Assembly (NCBI GenBank): GCA_028751875.1
Contig: CM054159.1
Coordinates: 10,509,826 to 10,573,825 of the forward strand
Direction: 5' to 3'
DNA from: Rapana venosa
Taxonomy: Eukaryota; Mollusca; Gastropoda; Neogastropoda; Muricidae
DNA length: 64,000 nt
The notes under the pieces were generated by a model. That model did not search any database and was not told where the DNA came from. It saw only the letters and a list, made by a program, of their open reading frames with translations. The position numbers and the translations under genes are program-made. This document shows, one piece after another, positions 42,187 to 51,946 of this stretch (its first letter is position 1; every line of letters begins with the position of its first letter).

Positions 42187-45100
42187 TATGAAGACAAGAC
42201 AGTTTGCAGTTAGGAGGGGGCCAGGTGGGGTTACTAATGTGAATCTTGAGATTTATGCTAAATTGTTGAGAAAATATTATGGGGGTGGGGAGAATATTTA
42301 AGCGTTTTGGAGATGACATGACAAATATGTGTGTGTGAGTGAAACTCTCGAGATGATTCATCTTTCTTTGTCATATTCACTTACAAGTGGACCAGCACAA
42401 ATCCTGTTACGTCTCTTTTGATCAGTAACGTTTTGTTTACGAACGTTTAAAGAAATGAAGCTAAGCCTACTTAACTCACAGTGTGACAGTGATTCCCAGG
42501 TGTATGCCTGAGACAGAGGTCATATTCTGGTGAGCCTCTAGACGTCCAGCTGGGAAACATCCAACCACAGCATCACATCAACTTTCACCATCTGACTGAC
42601 TGACTGCTTCAAGTTCATCTGGTTGGCTTGTTTGACCTATGACATTGTACCCATGTGATTTTTCAATGTATGTACTAAAGAAATAGGGGATGGAATAGCT
42701 CAGTGGTCAGAGCACTCGCCTTCCCTAAGCCAGTGCTAAGCAGCATCGAGCGTGGTTACCAAGTGGATAGGCGACTGTTTGCGTGCCTTGGCTTCAGTAC
42801 AGTCCCCGATTTCACTCAGCTGTAAATGGGCACCTGCCCTCTTTAGGGTGCAGGAAGGTAAAGCAGCGAGGGAGAGGAGATGGGCGCCACCCTCAATATG
42901 CTGGCCCCTAGAGAAGCTGAGGTGTCCGGTGCCTTACGCTCCCTCTGACCATATAAGTTATGGGACACCTTTACCTTTTACTAAGAAATCATTCCTGCTT
43001 TCAGATCACACTGCCCGGATCTTCTCCATCGACACAGGGGCCTGTGTGTTGACATACCGCGGTCACCAGGGATCTGTGAACGCGGTTCGATTCCACCCAG
43101 CCCAGGACTTGGCCCTGACGGCTTCAGGGGACCACACGGCGCACATCTGGCGTGCTCAGTTCTCTCCCCCGTCACAGACTCCAGATCTCTATGTAGGAAT
43201 ATTTTGTTGTTTTTGTTGTTGCCTTAGATAAGTCATTGTGTTGAGAAGTGATCTGATGAAGTTTATGTTCAAGGTTTGTGTATGGTAGTGGGTTTGGTTT
43301 GGGTTGTTGTTTTTTTCTCCAAAAGGCTGTGATATATTTGATAGATAATTCTTTTTTTGTGTGTTTTGTTTTGTTCCTAGGCTAGAGCTCCGAGGTTCAG
43401 CAATGGTGAGATTTTTGCATATGCGACTGTTTTTGCCCACCATTAAGGTAGCTGCATTCTGACTTTGGGGTTTTAGATGAGTATGAAGAATGATATTTTT
43501 CTTCTTCTTTATGTGTGTGTGTGTGTGTGCATTTTTTTTGGTGGGGATGGGAAGGGGGGAGGGGGGAAGAGGGGTGATGTACATCTATGTATGTAATTGG
43601 GTAATCACTTCCCCCCCAGGCAATATTGTGTGGCTGGGTCTGTAGTTGGTCGTTGCACTTTTTGTCATTCCTTGGCGAGTGATATTTTGCGTATGCAACC
43701 ATCTGCCCATCCTTAACACTTCCAAGATGGGAACCTTCATTCAAAGGTGCAGCTGAGCATTTCTCTCTGTTACAACTGAGGCCAAGTTGAGCATCACTTT
43801 TTTTTATTAAGCTCATCATGTCTGTTTTGTTAGAGACGTCTTTCAGTCCTGTAAGAAAGGTTTTTGTTGACAAGTAAGTCATTCAAAAAATATGTTTACA
43901 CCGCAGGGTCAGTCAGACCAGCATAGTGATTTGTCTATGGCAGCTCCCGAGTCAAGGTAGCTACATTCCAACTTCAGGGATAAACATACATTTTTATACC
44001 TACATTGTATTCTCATTATCAATTTTGAGTCGTGTCAGGGATAAACATACATTTTTATACCTACGTTGTATTCTCATTATCAATTTTGAGTCGTGTCAGG
44101 GATAAACATACATTTTTATACCTACGTTGTATTCTCGTTATCAATTTTGAGTCGTGTCAGGGGTAAACATAATTTTTATACCTACATTGTATTCTCATTA
44201 TCAATTTTGAGTCGTGTCAGGGGTAAACATACATTTTTATACCTACATTGTATTCTCATTATCAATTTTGAGTCGTGTCAGGGATAAACATACATTTTTA
44301 TACCTACGTTGTATTCTCATTATCAATTTTGAGTCGTGTCAGGGGTAAACATACATTTTTATACCTACGTTGTATTCTCATTATCAATTTTGAGTCGTGT
44401 CAGGGATAAACATACATTTTTATACCTACGTTGTATTCTCATTATCAATTTTGAGTCGTGTCAGGGATAAACATACATTTTTATACCTACGTTGTATTCT
44501 CATTATCAATTTTGAGTCGTGTCAGGGATAAACATACATTTTTATACCTACGTTGTATTCTCGTTATCAATTTTGAGTCGTGTCAGGGGTAAACATACAT
44601 TTTTATACCTACGTTGTATTCTCGTTATCAATTTTGAGTCGTGTCAGGGGTAAACATACATTTTTATACCTACGTTGTATTCTCGTTATCAATTTTGAGT
44701 CGTGTCAGGGGTAAACATACATTTTTATACCTACGTTGTATTCTCGTTATCAATTTTGAGTCGTGTCAGGGGTAAACATACATTTTTATACCTACGTTGT
44801 ATTCTCGTTATCAATTTTGAGTCGTGTCAGGGGTAAACATACATTTTTATACCTACGTTGTATTCTCGTTATCAATTTTGAGTCGTGTCAGGGGTAAACA
44901 TACATTTTTATACCTACGTTGTATTCTCGTTATCAATTTTGAGTCGTGTCAGGGGTAAACATACATTTTTATACCTACGTTGTATTCTCGTTATCAATTT
45001 TGAGTCGTGTCAGGGGTAAACATACATTTTTATACCTACGTTGTATTCTCGTTATCAATTTTGAGTCGTGTCAGGGGTAAACATACATTTTTATACCTAC

Positions 45101-48100
45101 GTTGTATTCTCGTTATCAATTTTGAGTCGTGTCAGGGGTAAACATACATTTTTATACCTACGTTGTATTCTCGTTATCAATTTTGAGTCGTGTCAGGGGT
45201 AAACATACATTTTTATACCTACGTTGTATTCTCGTTATCAATTTTGAGTCGTGTCAGGGATAAACATACATTTTTATACCTACGTTGTATTCTCGTTATC
45301 AATTTTGAGTCGTGTCAGGGATAAACATACATTTTTATACCTACGTTGTATTCTCGTTATCAATTTTGAGTCGTGTCAGGGATAAACATACATTTTTATA
45401 CCTACGTTGTATTCTCGTTATCAATTTTGAGTCGTGTCAGGGATAAACATACATTTTTATACCTACGTTGTATTCTCGTTATCAATTTTGAGTCGTGTCA
45501 GGGATAAACATACATTTTTATACCTACGTTGTATTCTCGTTATCAATTTTGAGTCGTGTCAGGGATAAACATACATTTTTATACCTACGTTGTATTCTCG
45601 TTATCAATTTTGAGTCGTGTCAGGGATAAACATACATTTTTATACCTACGTTGTATTCTCGTTATCAATTTTGAGTCGTGTCAGGGATAAACATACATTT
45701 TTATACCTACGTTGTATTCTCGTTATCAATTTTGAGTCGTGTCAGGGATAAACATACATTTTTATACCTACGTTGTATTCTCGTTATCAATTTTGAGTCG
45801 TGTCAGGGATAAACATACATTTTTATACCTACGTTGTATTCTCGTTATCAATTTTGAGTCGTGTCAGGGATAAACATACATTTTTATACCTACGTTGTAT
45901 TCTCGTTATCAATTTTGAGTCGTGTCAGGGATAAACATACATTTTTATACCTACGTTGTATTCTCGTTATCAATTTTGAGTCGTGTCAGGGATAAACATA
46001 CATTTTTATACCTACGTTGTATTCTCGTTATCAATTTTGAGTCGTGTCAGGGATAAACATACATTTTTATACCTACGTTGTATTCTCGTTATCAATTTTG
46101 AGTCGTGTCAGGGATAAACATACATTTTTATACCTACGTTGTATTCTCGTTATCAATTTTGAGTCGTGTCAGGGATAAACATACATTTTTATACCTACGT
46201 TGTATTCTCGTTATCAATTTTGAGTCGTGTCAGGGATAAACATACATTTTTATACCTACGTTGTATTCTCGTTATCAATTTTGAGTCGTGTCAGGGATAA
46301 ACATACATTTTTATACCTACGTTGTATTCTCGTTATCAATTTTGAGTCGTGTCAGGGATAAACATACATTTTTATACCTACGTTGTATTCTCGTTATCAA
46401 TTTTGAGTCGTGTCAGGGATAAACATACATTTTTATACCTTCGTTGTATTCTCGTTATCAATTTTGAGTCGTGTCAGGGTTAAACATACATTTTTATACC
46501 TACGTTGTATTCTCATTATCAATTTTGAGTCGTGTCAGGGATAAACATACATTTTTATACCTACGTTGTATTCTCATTATCAATTTTGAGTCGTGTCAGG
46601 GATAAACATACATTTTTATACCTACATTGTATTCTCATTATTAATTTTGAGTCGTGAATTACGACTATCAGGAAAGCACTTATTACGCAAGACTTGAGAT
46701 AGAATGAGCACAGGACATTGCTATAGTGTAAAACAGTTTTGTGATACGATCATAATATGAAGAATGGCTTGTCACGTGGTCTGTGTGATCACTGATAAAT
46801 CACATAGCTGTGTCTTCAGTTTCCATAACCATGTAAAGTTTGAAAAAAGAATGTCTTTTGGGGGAAAAAAAAATTGGGGGGGAAAAATGTGAATGGAAAT
46901 CCATGGCTTATGTCATTGGCTGACGGGTGTTGAGAATACATTATGGGACGAAACTTGATTAGAATAAAGATGAAAATATGGAAGAGATAGCTAATTTTGA
47001 AATGCTTCGAACTAGTTTAGGCAGAATAGCACCACCGGTTTGAAAAGTTAAGTCGTTTTGAAGTGTTTTCAGAGTCTAGATGTGAACTGAAACTTAATTT
47101 GAATATCACCTAACTTAAAATATTTTTTAAAATTATGAAGATGCATCATCTAATGCCCTTGTGTGTGTGTGTGTGTGCATGTGTGTGTGCGTGCGTGTGT
47201 GTGCGCAGAAATCCATGTCTTCAGGCGAGGACGATGTGGAAGCATCAGAAAAGGAAGAGGCAATAGAAGGTGAGGAGTAGTGTTGTATAATTATGTATAC
47301 CCCCCCTCCCCTCCAAGTGATTGTTAACTGTAAACAACTCAAACTTCCCTCCTTCAACACCCTGAGGAGTCATTGGGTTGCTGCACTACCAATGTTTAGC
47401 TCCTGCCTCTTGGGCAAGTTTGAACCTGTCAGAGCCCATCCCTCTCCAGGTATCAATGCATGCATGCATGGCTGGTATAATCTCAATCTTGGGTCTTTTC
47501 AAGATATTAACCAGTCTTGTACTGTGGCAAAAGTTTCTGCGCCATTTTAAAAATAAAAATTAATTTTTTTAGGATAGTGAAAATAAATAAAGATTTTCTT
47601 TTGCACAGGGGAAAATCCAGAGCTCCCTTCCACTTCCATGGTTCAGCAGACCCCGCTCTTGGTGCTCACCTCCCACTCCAATGTGCTGATTGCTGCCGAT
47701 TGGGTGGCTGGAGGGTCGCAGGTCATCACCGCATCCTGGGATAGGTCAGCCATCTTGCACGACGCCGAGTCGGGCGAGATTCTCAATGTGCTGAATGGTA
47801 AGGTCGACAGGTCTCAAAAACTGGTCTGTTTTTCTGAAGTGTTGCTTTAGGTGTGGTTTTCTTGTTGCTTGTGTGATGATGATGATCTGTATATTTCTAG
47901 GAAGGAAGGTGGCAGGACGGTTAAGATGTTCGCCTGCCAACAAGTTAACCGTGAGGTTCTGGGTTCGATTCCCAGCCTCGCCCTTTCTTCCCAGTTTGAC
48001 AAAAAAATTTGAACTGAATGTCAAAGTCCTTCAGATGAGACTTTAAACCGAGGCCCCGTATTCAAACGCATGCAGAACATCTTGTGCACACATTAAATCC

Positions 48101-51100
48101 TGTTCCGCTTTTCGGAAGAGTAGGCCATTGTGTGCCGATGGAAACTGATGACAACATTTACAAAACTGCATACACACAGGGACTGGATGTAAAAAAGCAC
48201 ATGAGTGCCTATTCCATTATCCTTGATATAAAAGAATAAATTTTTAAAAATATAAAATAAAAAAATAGAAAGAGAGAATTACTGCAAGAAGAAAAGTTTG
48301 TTTGTTCTTCACACTAGATGGTCAGAAGAGTATGTTGAGTTAAATCTCTCAGAAAAGGTCATGCTCTTTTTTTGTTCTCTGAACATAGACATGTCAAAGT
48401 ATTGTTGTATGGAAAAACTTGCAGTTCTTCGTAATTGTTATTTTGAACAGAAAAGTTAAAAATGGAGATATCAGTCAACAAAGACTACACAATGTTTGTT
48501 TAAAAACAAACTGACTTTTTACAGTCCACAAATGTTTTTATTTCTTGGTTAGAGTCTTATATTCAGGCTAGTTGCCTCCAATGTTTCTCCAGTTTTTTTC
48601 CCCCCTTGCAAGTTAAAATGACCTAACAATCTAATTTGCTAGATATCCAGTCCAGAGTATATGGAGTGTGTACAACAAGGCAAATTTGTCGAAGAGATCA
48701 AAATGTGTCTATGCTTTTAAAGTCACTTTTTGACGTGTGCAGAAGATATTTTCGTGACCTTTTCCTCCCAAGGTATAGAATGTGCCCATGATGAAAGCCC
48801 TGCTTTGAACCTCAGTCAGTAATGCGCTACCTTTGTGTCAGGTCATGATCAAGAGTTGAGTGACGTCCACGCTCACCCCACTCAGCGGCTCGTTGTGACC
48901 TCATCCAAGGACATGACTTTTCGCCTGTGGGATTTCCGTGATTCTGCTCTGCTGGTCAACGTCTTCCAGGGTCACACTCAGTGAGTAGGGTAATGTGTAG
49001 GAGCTGTTCTTGGGGTATTATTGGCAGCCTGAGTCTCGGAAGACTGTGGAGTTGCACTCTTGGTGTTAATTCTGGTACAGCGTCGGTTGTGGCTGGCCGG
49101 TTCAAATGAGAAGAAAGGCTGCAGCCCAGGCAGACAGGCCAGCATCAGACTTCATCTGTGCTCTCTGCCATAGGTACCGTCATTCCCGTGTTGGACTGGC
49201 CAGCATTGTAATGGTATAGGAGCTGAAAAATCTTCTTTTTTGTTGTTTTGTTTTGTCTGCTACCTTACATTTTTCAGTCAAGAAAAGGAGGGGCTGTATG
49301 TGAGGAGGGAATGATTGCTGCAAAATATGTGCTTTGTTTGGCTCTCTTTTTAACGTTGATGTTTATCTGAGTTTGGATTGTGGGTGGGTACATGCTGTAT
49401 TTGAGCCTTATAGATTGTGGGTAAAGTTAGTGTGTGTGTGTGGTCATTGATAGGTGCATGTGTGTATTATTTGTTGTCTTCAAACTCTAGGAGGTGTTAG
49501 AAATGCTTGAAACTTATGTTGATGCCAGGGGATTTTTCAGTATGATTGGTTAGTATCTTCACCATTTGGACATTTTGTGAAGGGAATTTCTTCTGTTCTG
49601 TCTTTGTCTTCTTTTGTGTTGCCTGACTTTTTTCTGTCACTGTGTGTGTGCAGTGTTGATTCTAGGCTGCGCCTTTGAGGGATTCCCATCAAGTGGATTG
49701 CTCAGACAGAGCAACTGTTGTCTGTCACTTGAGCAAAAATGCATTGCGCTGCCATGAAGCACATAACAAGTCAGGCCCAGCGCATCTGACTTCAGCTTGG
49801 GAGAAAAATGTTATCTTTGAAGTCTTTCTGGGGGAAAAAAGGCAGAAGAATGGACCAAGAAGGCAGAAAATACACAAGAAGCAGGTGACAGGCACAAGGT
49901 AGAAAAAAAGAGAGGGATAGAAAAGAGGAAATTTCTAGCACTTCTGTATGAAAAGCAAGTGGTTGTGGGTTTGATCTCCATTTGACCCTGACAGATGGTA
50001 AAAATCCCTACCCTTAACTCACTTTAAACCACTGCTGAGATTCAAAATCCACGATTTCATGGATCCACAGGGTCCTTAGCATCCATTGGCCAGAATTTAA
50101 AATGAAAGTACTGCTCTACGCTCTAAAACTTGAGTTGCTGCAAGAACAAACTTGTCAAGGATTGTTCCCCGTTACGGAAATGACTGTGAAGGTGTATGGG
50201 GTTTTTTTACAGGCCAGTGACATCGGCGGTGTTTGCTAGCGGTGACAAGGTGGTGTCTGGCAGTGATGACCGCACCGTGCGGGTGTGGGACATGCGTAAC
50301 ATGAGATCTCCCATTGCCACCATCCGCACTGACTCGGCTGTGAACAGGTGAGGCAATGGAGTATGAGATTGACATTGATGCATACCGAGGTTTGAAAGAT
50401 ACACAGGTTTACAAGAGAGAGAGAGAGAGATCATAGTGTGCATGAATATCCATACTTGTATGTGTTGCAATGTGTTTGTGATCATGTATATGTGTGTATA
50501 TATATATATATTTTAAACCCTGTTAATTTTGTGTATATGTCGATATTTATGCAATTGCACATACATACACACACACACTTCATTTTTAACACATTCTTTC
50601 ATTGAGTCACATTATTTTTTGCTAAATATCAAACTCACTGATTCTTTATGCAGAATTGCTGTGTCCCCAAGCCAGAATATGATCGCTATTCCTCATGACA
50701 ACCGCCATGTTCGTCTCTTTGACATCAATGGCGTCAGAATTGGTCGTCTGCCTCGTAACAACCGCCAGGTTAGTCCGGGGGTGATGGCAATTTTCTGTCT
50801 GTGTGTTCTGAGTAGCTATGAATAGCCTGTTTGTGAACTCTAAAATGTGGCGTGTTTCATTTTAGACTGAATGAGAATGGACAGAAAACTGGAGATTTTA
50901 CAAAATGTTTGTACTATGTTCCAGTGTGTTCATATTCCATTTCCTTTTTTGTGTGTGTCTCATATGACTAGTTAAATACCAAAAGAACATTGTCAACTAT
51001 ATTCATAAGGAGGGATGTCCCCAAAGACAAAATGCAGCTACCTAAATGGTTTGGGGGGGGGAACAGTCACATATGCAAATATCTCACTTTTGGTGAACCT

Positions 51101-51721
51101 CGGAACTCTAGCCAAGGCCAAAAAAAATTTTTGTTTAAAGAAGGAGGGGTGATTAAGGACATTTTGTTCAACAGAAATGTTAGTGTTGTTGAGTATTTTA
51201 CAAATAGTAACTCTGCTGATGAAATAAAGTACTGTAAATAAGCATGCACCCTGATCATACACACACAGCCGCAATGCATGGACACACATACGCGTGCGCA
51301 CACACACAAAACAGGACTTCAAGATTTGATTTATCTGTGACCCCTGTTGGGGACAAGCTCAGTGTTTAGAGCATTCGCTTTCCCCAAGCCAATGTTAAGC
51401 AGCATCGAGCATGGTTACTGAGTGAAAGGGTGACCATTTGCATGCCCTGGCTTCAGTATAGTCCCCCAGTTCACCCAGCTGTAAATGGGTACCTGCCCCC
51501 TTTAGGGTCAGGGAAGGTAAAGCAGCGAGAGAGAGAAGATGGGCGCCGCCCTCAATATGTTGGTCCCGGGAGAAGCCGAGGTCTCAGATGCCTTGCTCCC
51601 CTACGGCCACATAGGTTATGGGACACCTTTACCTTACCTATTGGGGAGTGGAGCACACACACACACACACACACACACACTATCAAATGCACTCACGCTA
51701 TCAAAAGCACTCAAACTCTCA

Positions 51722-51761
<40 letters not shown>

Positions 51762-51946
51762 CCCCTCTTCCACCAGACTTGTCAACAGTGCTGCTTCACT
51801 TTTCTTTTCCACCCTGACAGGGGGGCCATACCCGCATGGTGTGTGCGGTGAGCTGGGCAGAGGAGAGCACGGCCTGCAATCTCTTTTCCTGTGGCTTCGA
51901 CCGTCAGGTGCTGGGCTGGAGAGTCAGTCTCATGAACAAGGAGTGA
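34962..51946 (+). CDS. WDR37: WDR37, WD repeat-containing protein 37 (11 coding exons)
   Basis: Joined exons 34962-35125, 37911-37981, 39125-39241, 41669-41857, 43005-43192, 47209-47269, 47609-47797, 48842-48980, 50213-50347, 50654-50768 and 51821-51946 give 1494 bases: 497 residues plus TGA. That is almost the human length (494). Order: basic N-terminus; helix [17 protein letters not shown] and coiled coil; the conserved [17 protein letters not shown] segment; then seven WD-like blades, including [76 protein letters not shown] and GFDRQVLGW. In vertebrates WDR37 pairs with PACS1/PACS2 and affects ER calcium handling; a similar role here is inferred. Introns are swollen with SINEs, a LINE piece, a TTAA element and a satellite array. 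All splice phases agree. Confidence 0.95.
35675..35950 (+). pseudogene. Decayed LINE reverse-transcriptase C-terminus
   Basis: Conceptual reading [40 protein letters not shown], with frameshifts after GKKTKG. The CWFGHVQR motif matches the WFGHV region of LINE ORF2 ends. It is a different family from the 20138 element. Confidence 0.65.
35985..36082 (-). repeat. SINE-4, tail-2 part, left of the TTAA insertion
   Basis: GGAGCTCCAAGGTTCACCAA, TTCACCATTAAGGTAGCCAC, TCTGACTTCAGGGATAGTG. Continues at 37544 after the inserted element. Confidence 0.8.
36083..37543 (+). mobile_element. piggyBac-like TTAA element, family 3 (1461 bp), inserted in a SINE
   Basis: TTAA at 36083-36086 and 37540-37543; ends TTAACCCTCTTGT / ACAAGAGGGTTAA are perfect over 13 bases. 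Dyads GCAGCC-N12-GGCTGC (36109-36132) and CTGCCCACGTGGGCAG (36170-36185, perfect) lie near the left end. Transposase scraps: [12 protein letters not shown] near 36379 (acidic N-terminus) and, near 36654, [14 protein letters not shown] followed one frame over by [11 protein letters not shown], the ETNRY signature of piggyBac transposases. Frameshifts and deletion make it non-autonomous. Confidence 0.8.
37544..37862 (-). repeat. SINE-4, core part, right of the TTAA insertion
   Basis: ACATAACACATGTGTGCATG, GACCTACTCTTCTGAAAGGC, then a poly-G of 27 (37715-37741) where other copies have a short G run, and the head end (CACCAGACTGCCCC). Confidence 0.8.
37911..37981 (+). CDS. WDR37: WDR37 exon 2 (residues 55-78)
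   Basis: [19 protein letters not shown], the conserved N-terminal helix. The acceptor has a T-rich tract then CCCGCAG; donor GTAAGT starts at 37982. Only 71 bases long. Confidence 0.9.
37982..39124. other. WDR37: WDR37 intron, nothing recognised
   Basis: AT-rich sequence without recognisable repeats except a short GT run near 38139-38151. Confidence 0.5.
39125..39241 (+). CDS. WDR37: WDR37 exon 3 (residues 79-117)
   Basis: [16 protein letters not shown] and onward to GTKSKR. Acceptor GTTACAG ends at 39124, donor GTACGT starts at 39242. It continues the coiled coil, then a poorly conserved linker. Confidence 0.85.
39955..40130. repeat. 54-bp minisatellite, three units
   Basis: AAGAGGCACAATATCTGATA units repeat at 39961, 40015 and 40069. 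The period is divisible by three, which explains the open frame here. Confidence 0.85.
40302..40640 (-). repeat. SINE-4 copy (tail 2, core, part of head)
   Basis: GGAGCTCTGAGGTTCATCAG, CCCACCATTATGGTAGGCAC, ACATTTAAACATGACAC, CCTACTCTTCCAAAAGGC, GGGCCTTAGTTTATAG. It shows the uninterrupted sequence across the site used by the TTAA element at 36083. Confidence 0.8.
40640..40860 (-). repeat. Repeat R copy
   Basis: Reverse match: GGTCCATTCTCCTGCC, CCCAGAAAGACTTT, GATGTGCTGGGCCTGA, CAGCGCATTGCATTTTCGCT. Confidence 0.65.
40916..41203 (+). repeat. SINE-1 copy in WDR37 intron 3
   Basis: TATAGCTCAGTGGTCAGAGC, GTTAAGCAGCAGTGAGCATG, GGATGGGTGACC, to CCTTTACC. Flanked by TAGTATCATC at 40906-40915 and, beyond a nested LINE piece, 41640-41649. 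Confidence 0.85.
41213..41633 (+). mobile_element. 5'-truncated LINE 3' end nested at the SINE-1 border
   Basis: Encodes the ORF2 C-terminus: [80 protein letters not shown], then a stop and (GATGAT). It has its own flanks, ACCTTTTAG at 41204-41212 and 41634-41642. The frame is intact to the stop, which suggests recent insertion. Confidence 0.85.
41669..41857 (+). CDS. WDR37: WDR37 exon 4, conserved [10 protein letters not shown] segment and first WD blade
   Basis: [19 protein letters not shown], then [15 protein letters not shown]. The positions equivalent to the human variant sites S119, T125, S129 and T130 are all kept as Ser/Thr, with two extra residues after the first. Acceptor TTGTGCAG ends at 41668, only 19 bases after the target duplication of an inserted SINE. 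Confidence 0.95.
42159..42186. repeat. Poly-G tract, 28 bases
   Basis: Uninterrupted G run in WDR37 intron 4. Confidence 0.9.
42685..42978 (+). repeat. SINE-1 copy next to the WDR37 exon 5 acceptor
   Basis: GGAATAGCTCAGTGGTCAGA, GCTAAGCAGCATCGAGCGTG, GTTACCAAGTGGATAGGCG, to CCTTTACCTTT. Flanks TACTAAAGAAAT (42673-42684) and TACTAAGAAAT (42979-42989) differ by one base. Confidence 0.9.
43005..43192 (+). CDS. WDR37: WDR37 exon 5, second WD blade
   Basis: [31 protein letters not shown] and SGDHTAHIW. Acceptor TGCTTTCAG ends at 43004, just 15 bases after a SINE target duplication. The donor is GTAGGA (starting 43193), a weaker form. Confidence 0.95.
43380..43470 (-). repeat. SINE-4 tail-2 fragment
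   Basis: GCTAGAGCTCCGAGGTTCAG, TTTTTGCATATGCGACTG, CCCACCATTAAGGTAGCTGC, TCTGACTTTGGGG. Another piece lies near 43672-43716. Confidence 0.75.
43952..43979 (-). repeat. SINE tail-2 scrap at the left edge of the satellite
   Basis: AAGGTAGCTACATTCCAACT then TCAGGG, running without a break into the first satellite unit. Confidence 0.65.
43977..46656. repeat. 61-bp satellite array, about 44 units, in WDR37 intron 5
   Basis: Each unit reads GGGATAAACATACATTTTTA, TACCTACGTTGTATTCTC, then [G/A]TTATCAATTTTGAGTCGTGTCA in shorter pieces: ATTTTTATACCTACGTTG and CAATTTTGAGTCGTGTCA are the most constant parts. Units at both edges carry CTCA and sometimes ACATT; inner units carry CTCG. Roughly 44580-45255 carries GGGG at the start of the unit, and about 45256-46480 carries GGGA. 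No unique spacers, so it is not a CRISPR array. Confidence 0.97.
46657..47208. other. WDR37: Intron sequence after the satellite, GT tract before exon 6
   Basis: No repeat family recognised until a GT/GC-rich microsatellite at 47160-47205 that runs up to the exon acceptor. Confidence 0.6.
47209..47269 (+). CDS. WDR37: WDR37 exon 6, acidic loop
   Basis: [20 protein letters not shown], an acidic loop at the same place as in vertebrate WDR37. The acceptor follows a long GT-rich tract ending GCGCAG, an unusual pyrimidine-poor context. It is 61 bases long. Confidence 0.85.
47609..47797 (+). CDS. WDR37: WDR37 exon 7, third WD blade
   Basis: [19 protein letters not shown], then [19 protein letters not shown] and [15 protein letters not shown]. 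Acceptor TTGCACAG, donor GTAAGG starting 47798. Confidence 0.95.
47903..48243 (+). repeat. SINE-3-like copy with a different tRNA head (head B)
   Basis: Head GGTGGCAGGACGGTTAAGAT with box B GGGTTCGATTCCCAGCC, then the SINE-3 core (CCTTCAGATGAGAC, GAGGCCCCGT, GGCCATTGTGTGCCG) and tail 1 (GGACTGGATGTAAAAAAGCA, CCATTATCCTTGAT). Confidence 0.85.
48842..48980 (+). CDS. WDR37: WDR37 exon 8, fourth WD blade
   Basis: [19 protein letters not shown], then [19 protein letters not shown]. Acceptor GTGTCAG, donor GTGAGT starting 48981. Confidence 0.95.
48981..49679. other. WDR37: WDR37 intron 8, left part, nothing recognised
   Basis: Unique-looking sequence with short GT runs. Confidence 0.5.
49680..49937 (+). 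repeat. Repeat R copy, uninterrupted
   Basis: TTGAGCAAAAATGCATTGCG, CTGCCATGAAGCACATAACA, AGTCAGGCCCAGCGCATCTG, GGACCAAGAAGGCAG, GAGAGGGATAGAAAAGAGG. Used as the empty-site reference for the 24939 element. Confidence 0.75.
50213..50347 (+). CDS. WDR37: WDR37 exon 9, fifth WD blade
   Basis: [19 protein letters not shown], then [19 protein letters not shown]. This is the most conserved stretch of the family. Acceptor TTTTTTTACAG, donor GTGAGG. Confidence 0.95.
50654..50768 (+). CDS. WDR37: WDR37 exon 10, sixth WD blade
   Basis: [20 protein letters not shown], then [18 protein letters not shown]. Acceptor TTATGCAG, donor GTTAGT. Confidence 0.95.
51061..51118 (+). repeat. SINE tail-2 fragment
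   Basis: AGTCACATATGCAAATATCT, CACTTTTGGTGAACCTCGGA, ACTCTAGCC. Confidence 0.65.
51349..51641 (+). repeat. SINE-1 copy in the last WDR37 intron
   Basis: GGGGACAAGCTCAGTGTTTA, GTTAAGCAGCATCGAGCATG, GTTACTGAGTGAAAGGGTGA, to CACCTTTACCTTACC. Followed by CA (51656-51680) and CT (51726-51757) microsatellites up to the last exon. Confidence 0.85.
51821..51946 (+). CDS. WDR37: WDR37 last exon, seventh WD blade and stop
   Basis: [20 protein letters not shown], then [20 protein letters not shown] and TGA at 51944-51946. Acceptor CCCTGACAG. The leading GG of the exon adds one glycine relative to the usual RQGH. Confidence 0.95.
   Translation, partial: GGHTRMVCAVSWAEESTACNLFSCGFDRQVLGWRVSLMNKE

Noticed and set aside
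42728..42775. 5S rRNA gene
   Set aside because: Only the 3' half resembles 5S and it is a fixed part of SINE-1 in all copies.
43977..46656. CRISPR-like array
   Set aside because: Units are continuous 61-bp tandem copies with no unique spacers, in a eukaryotic intron.
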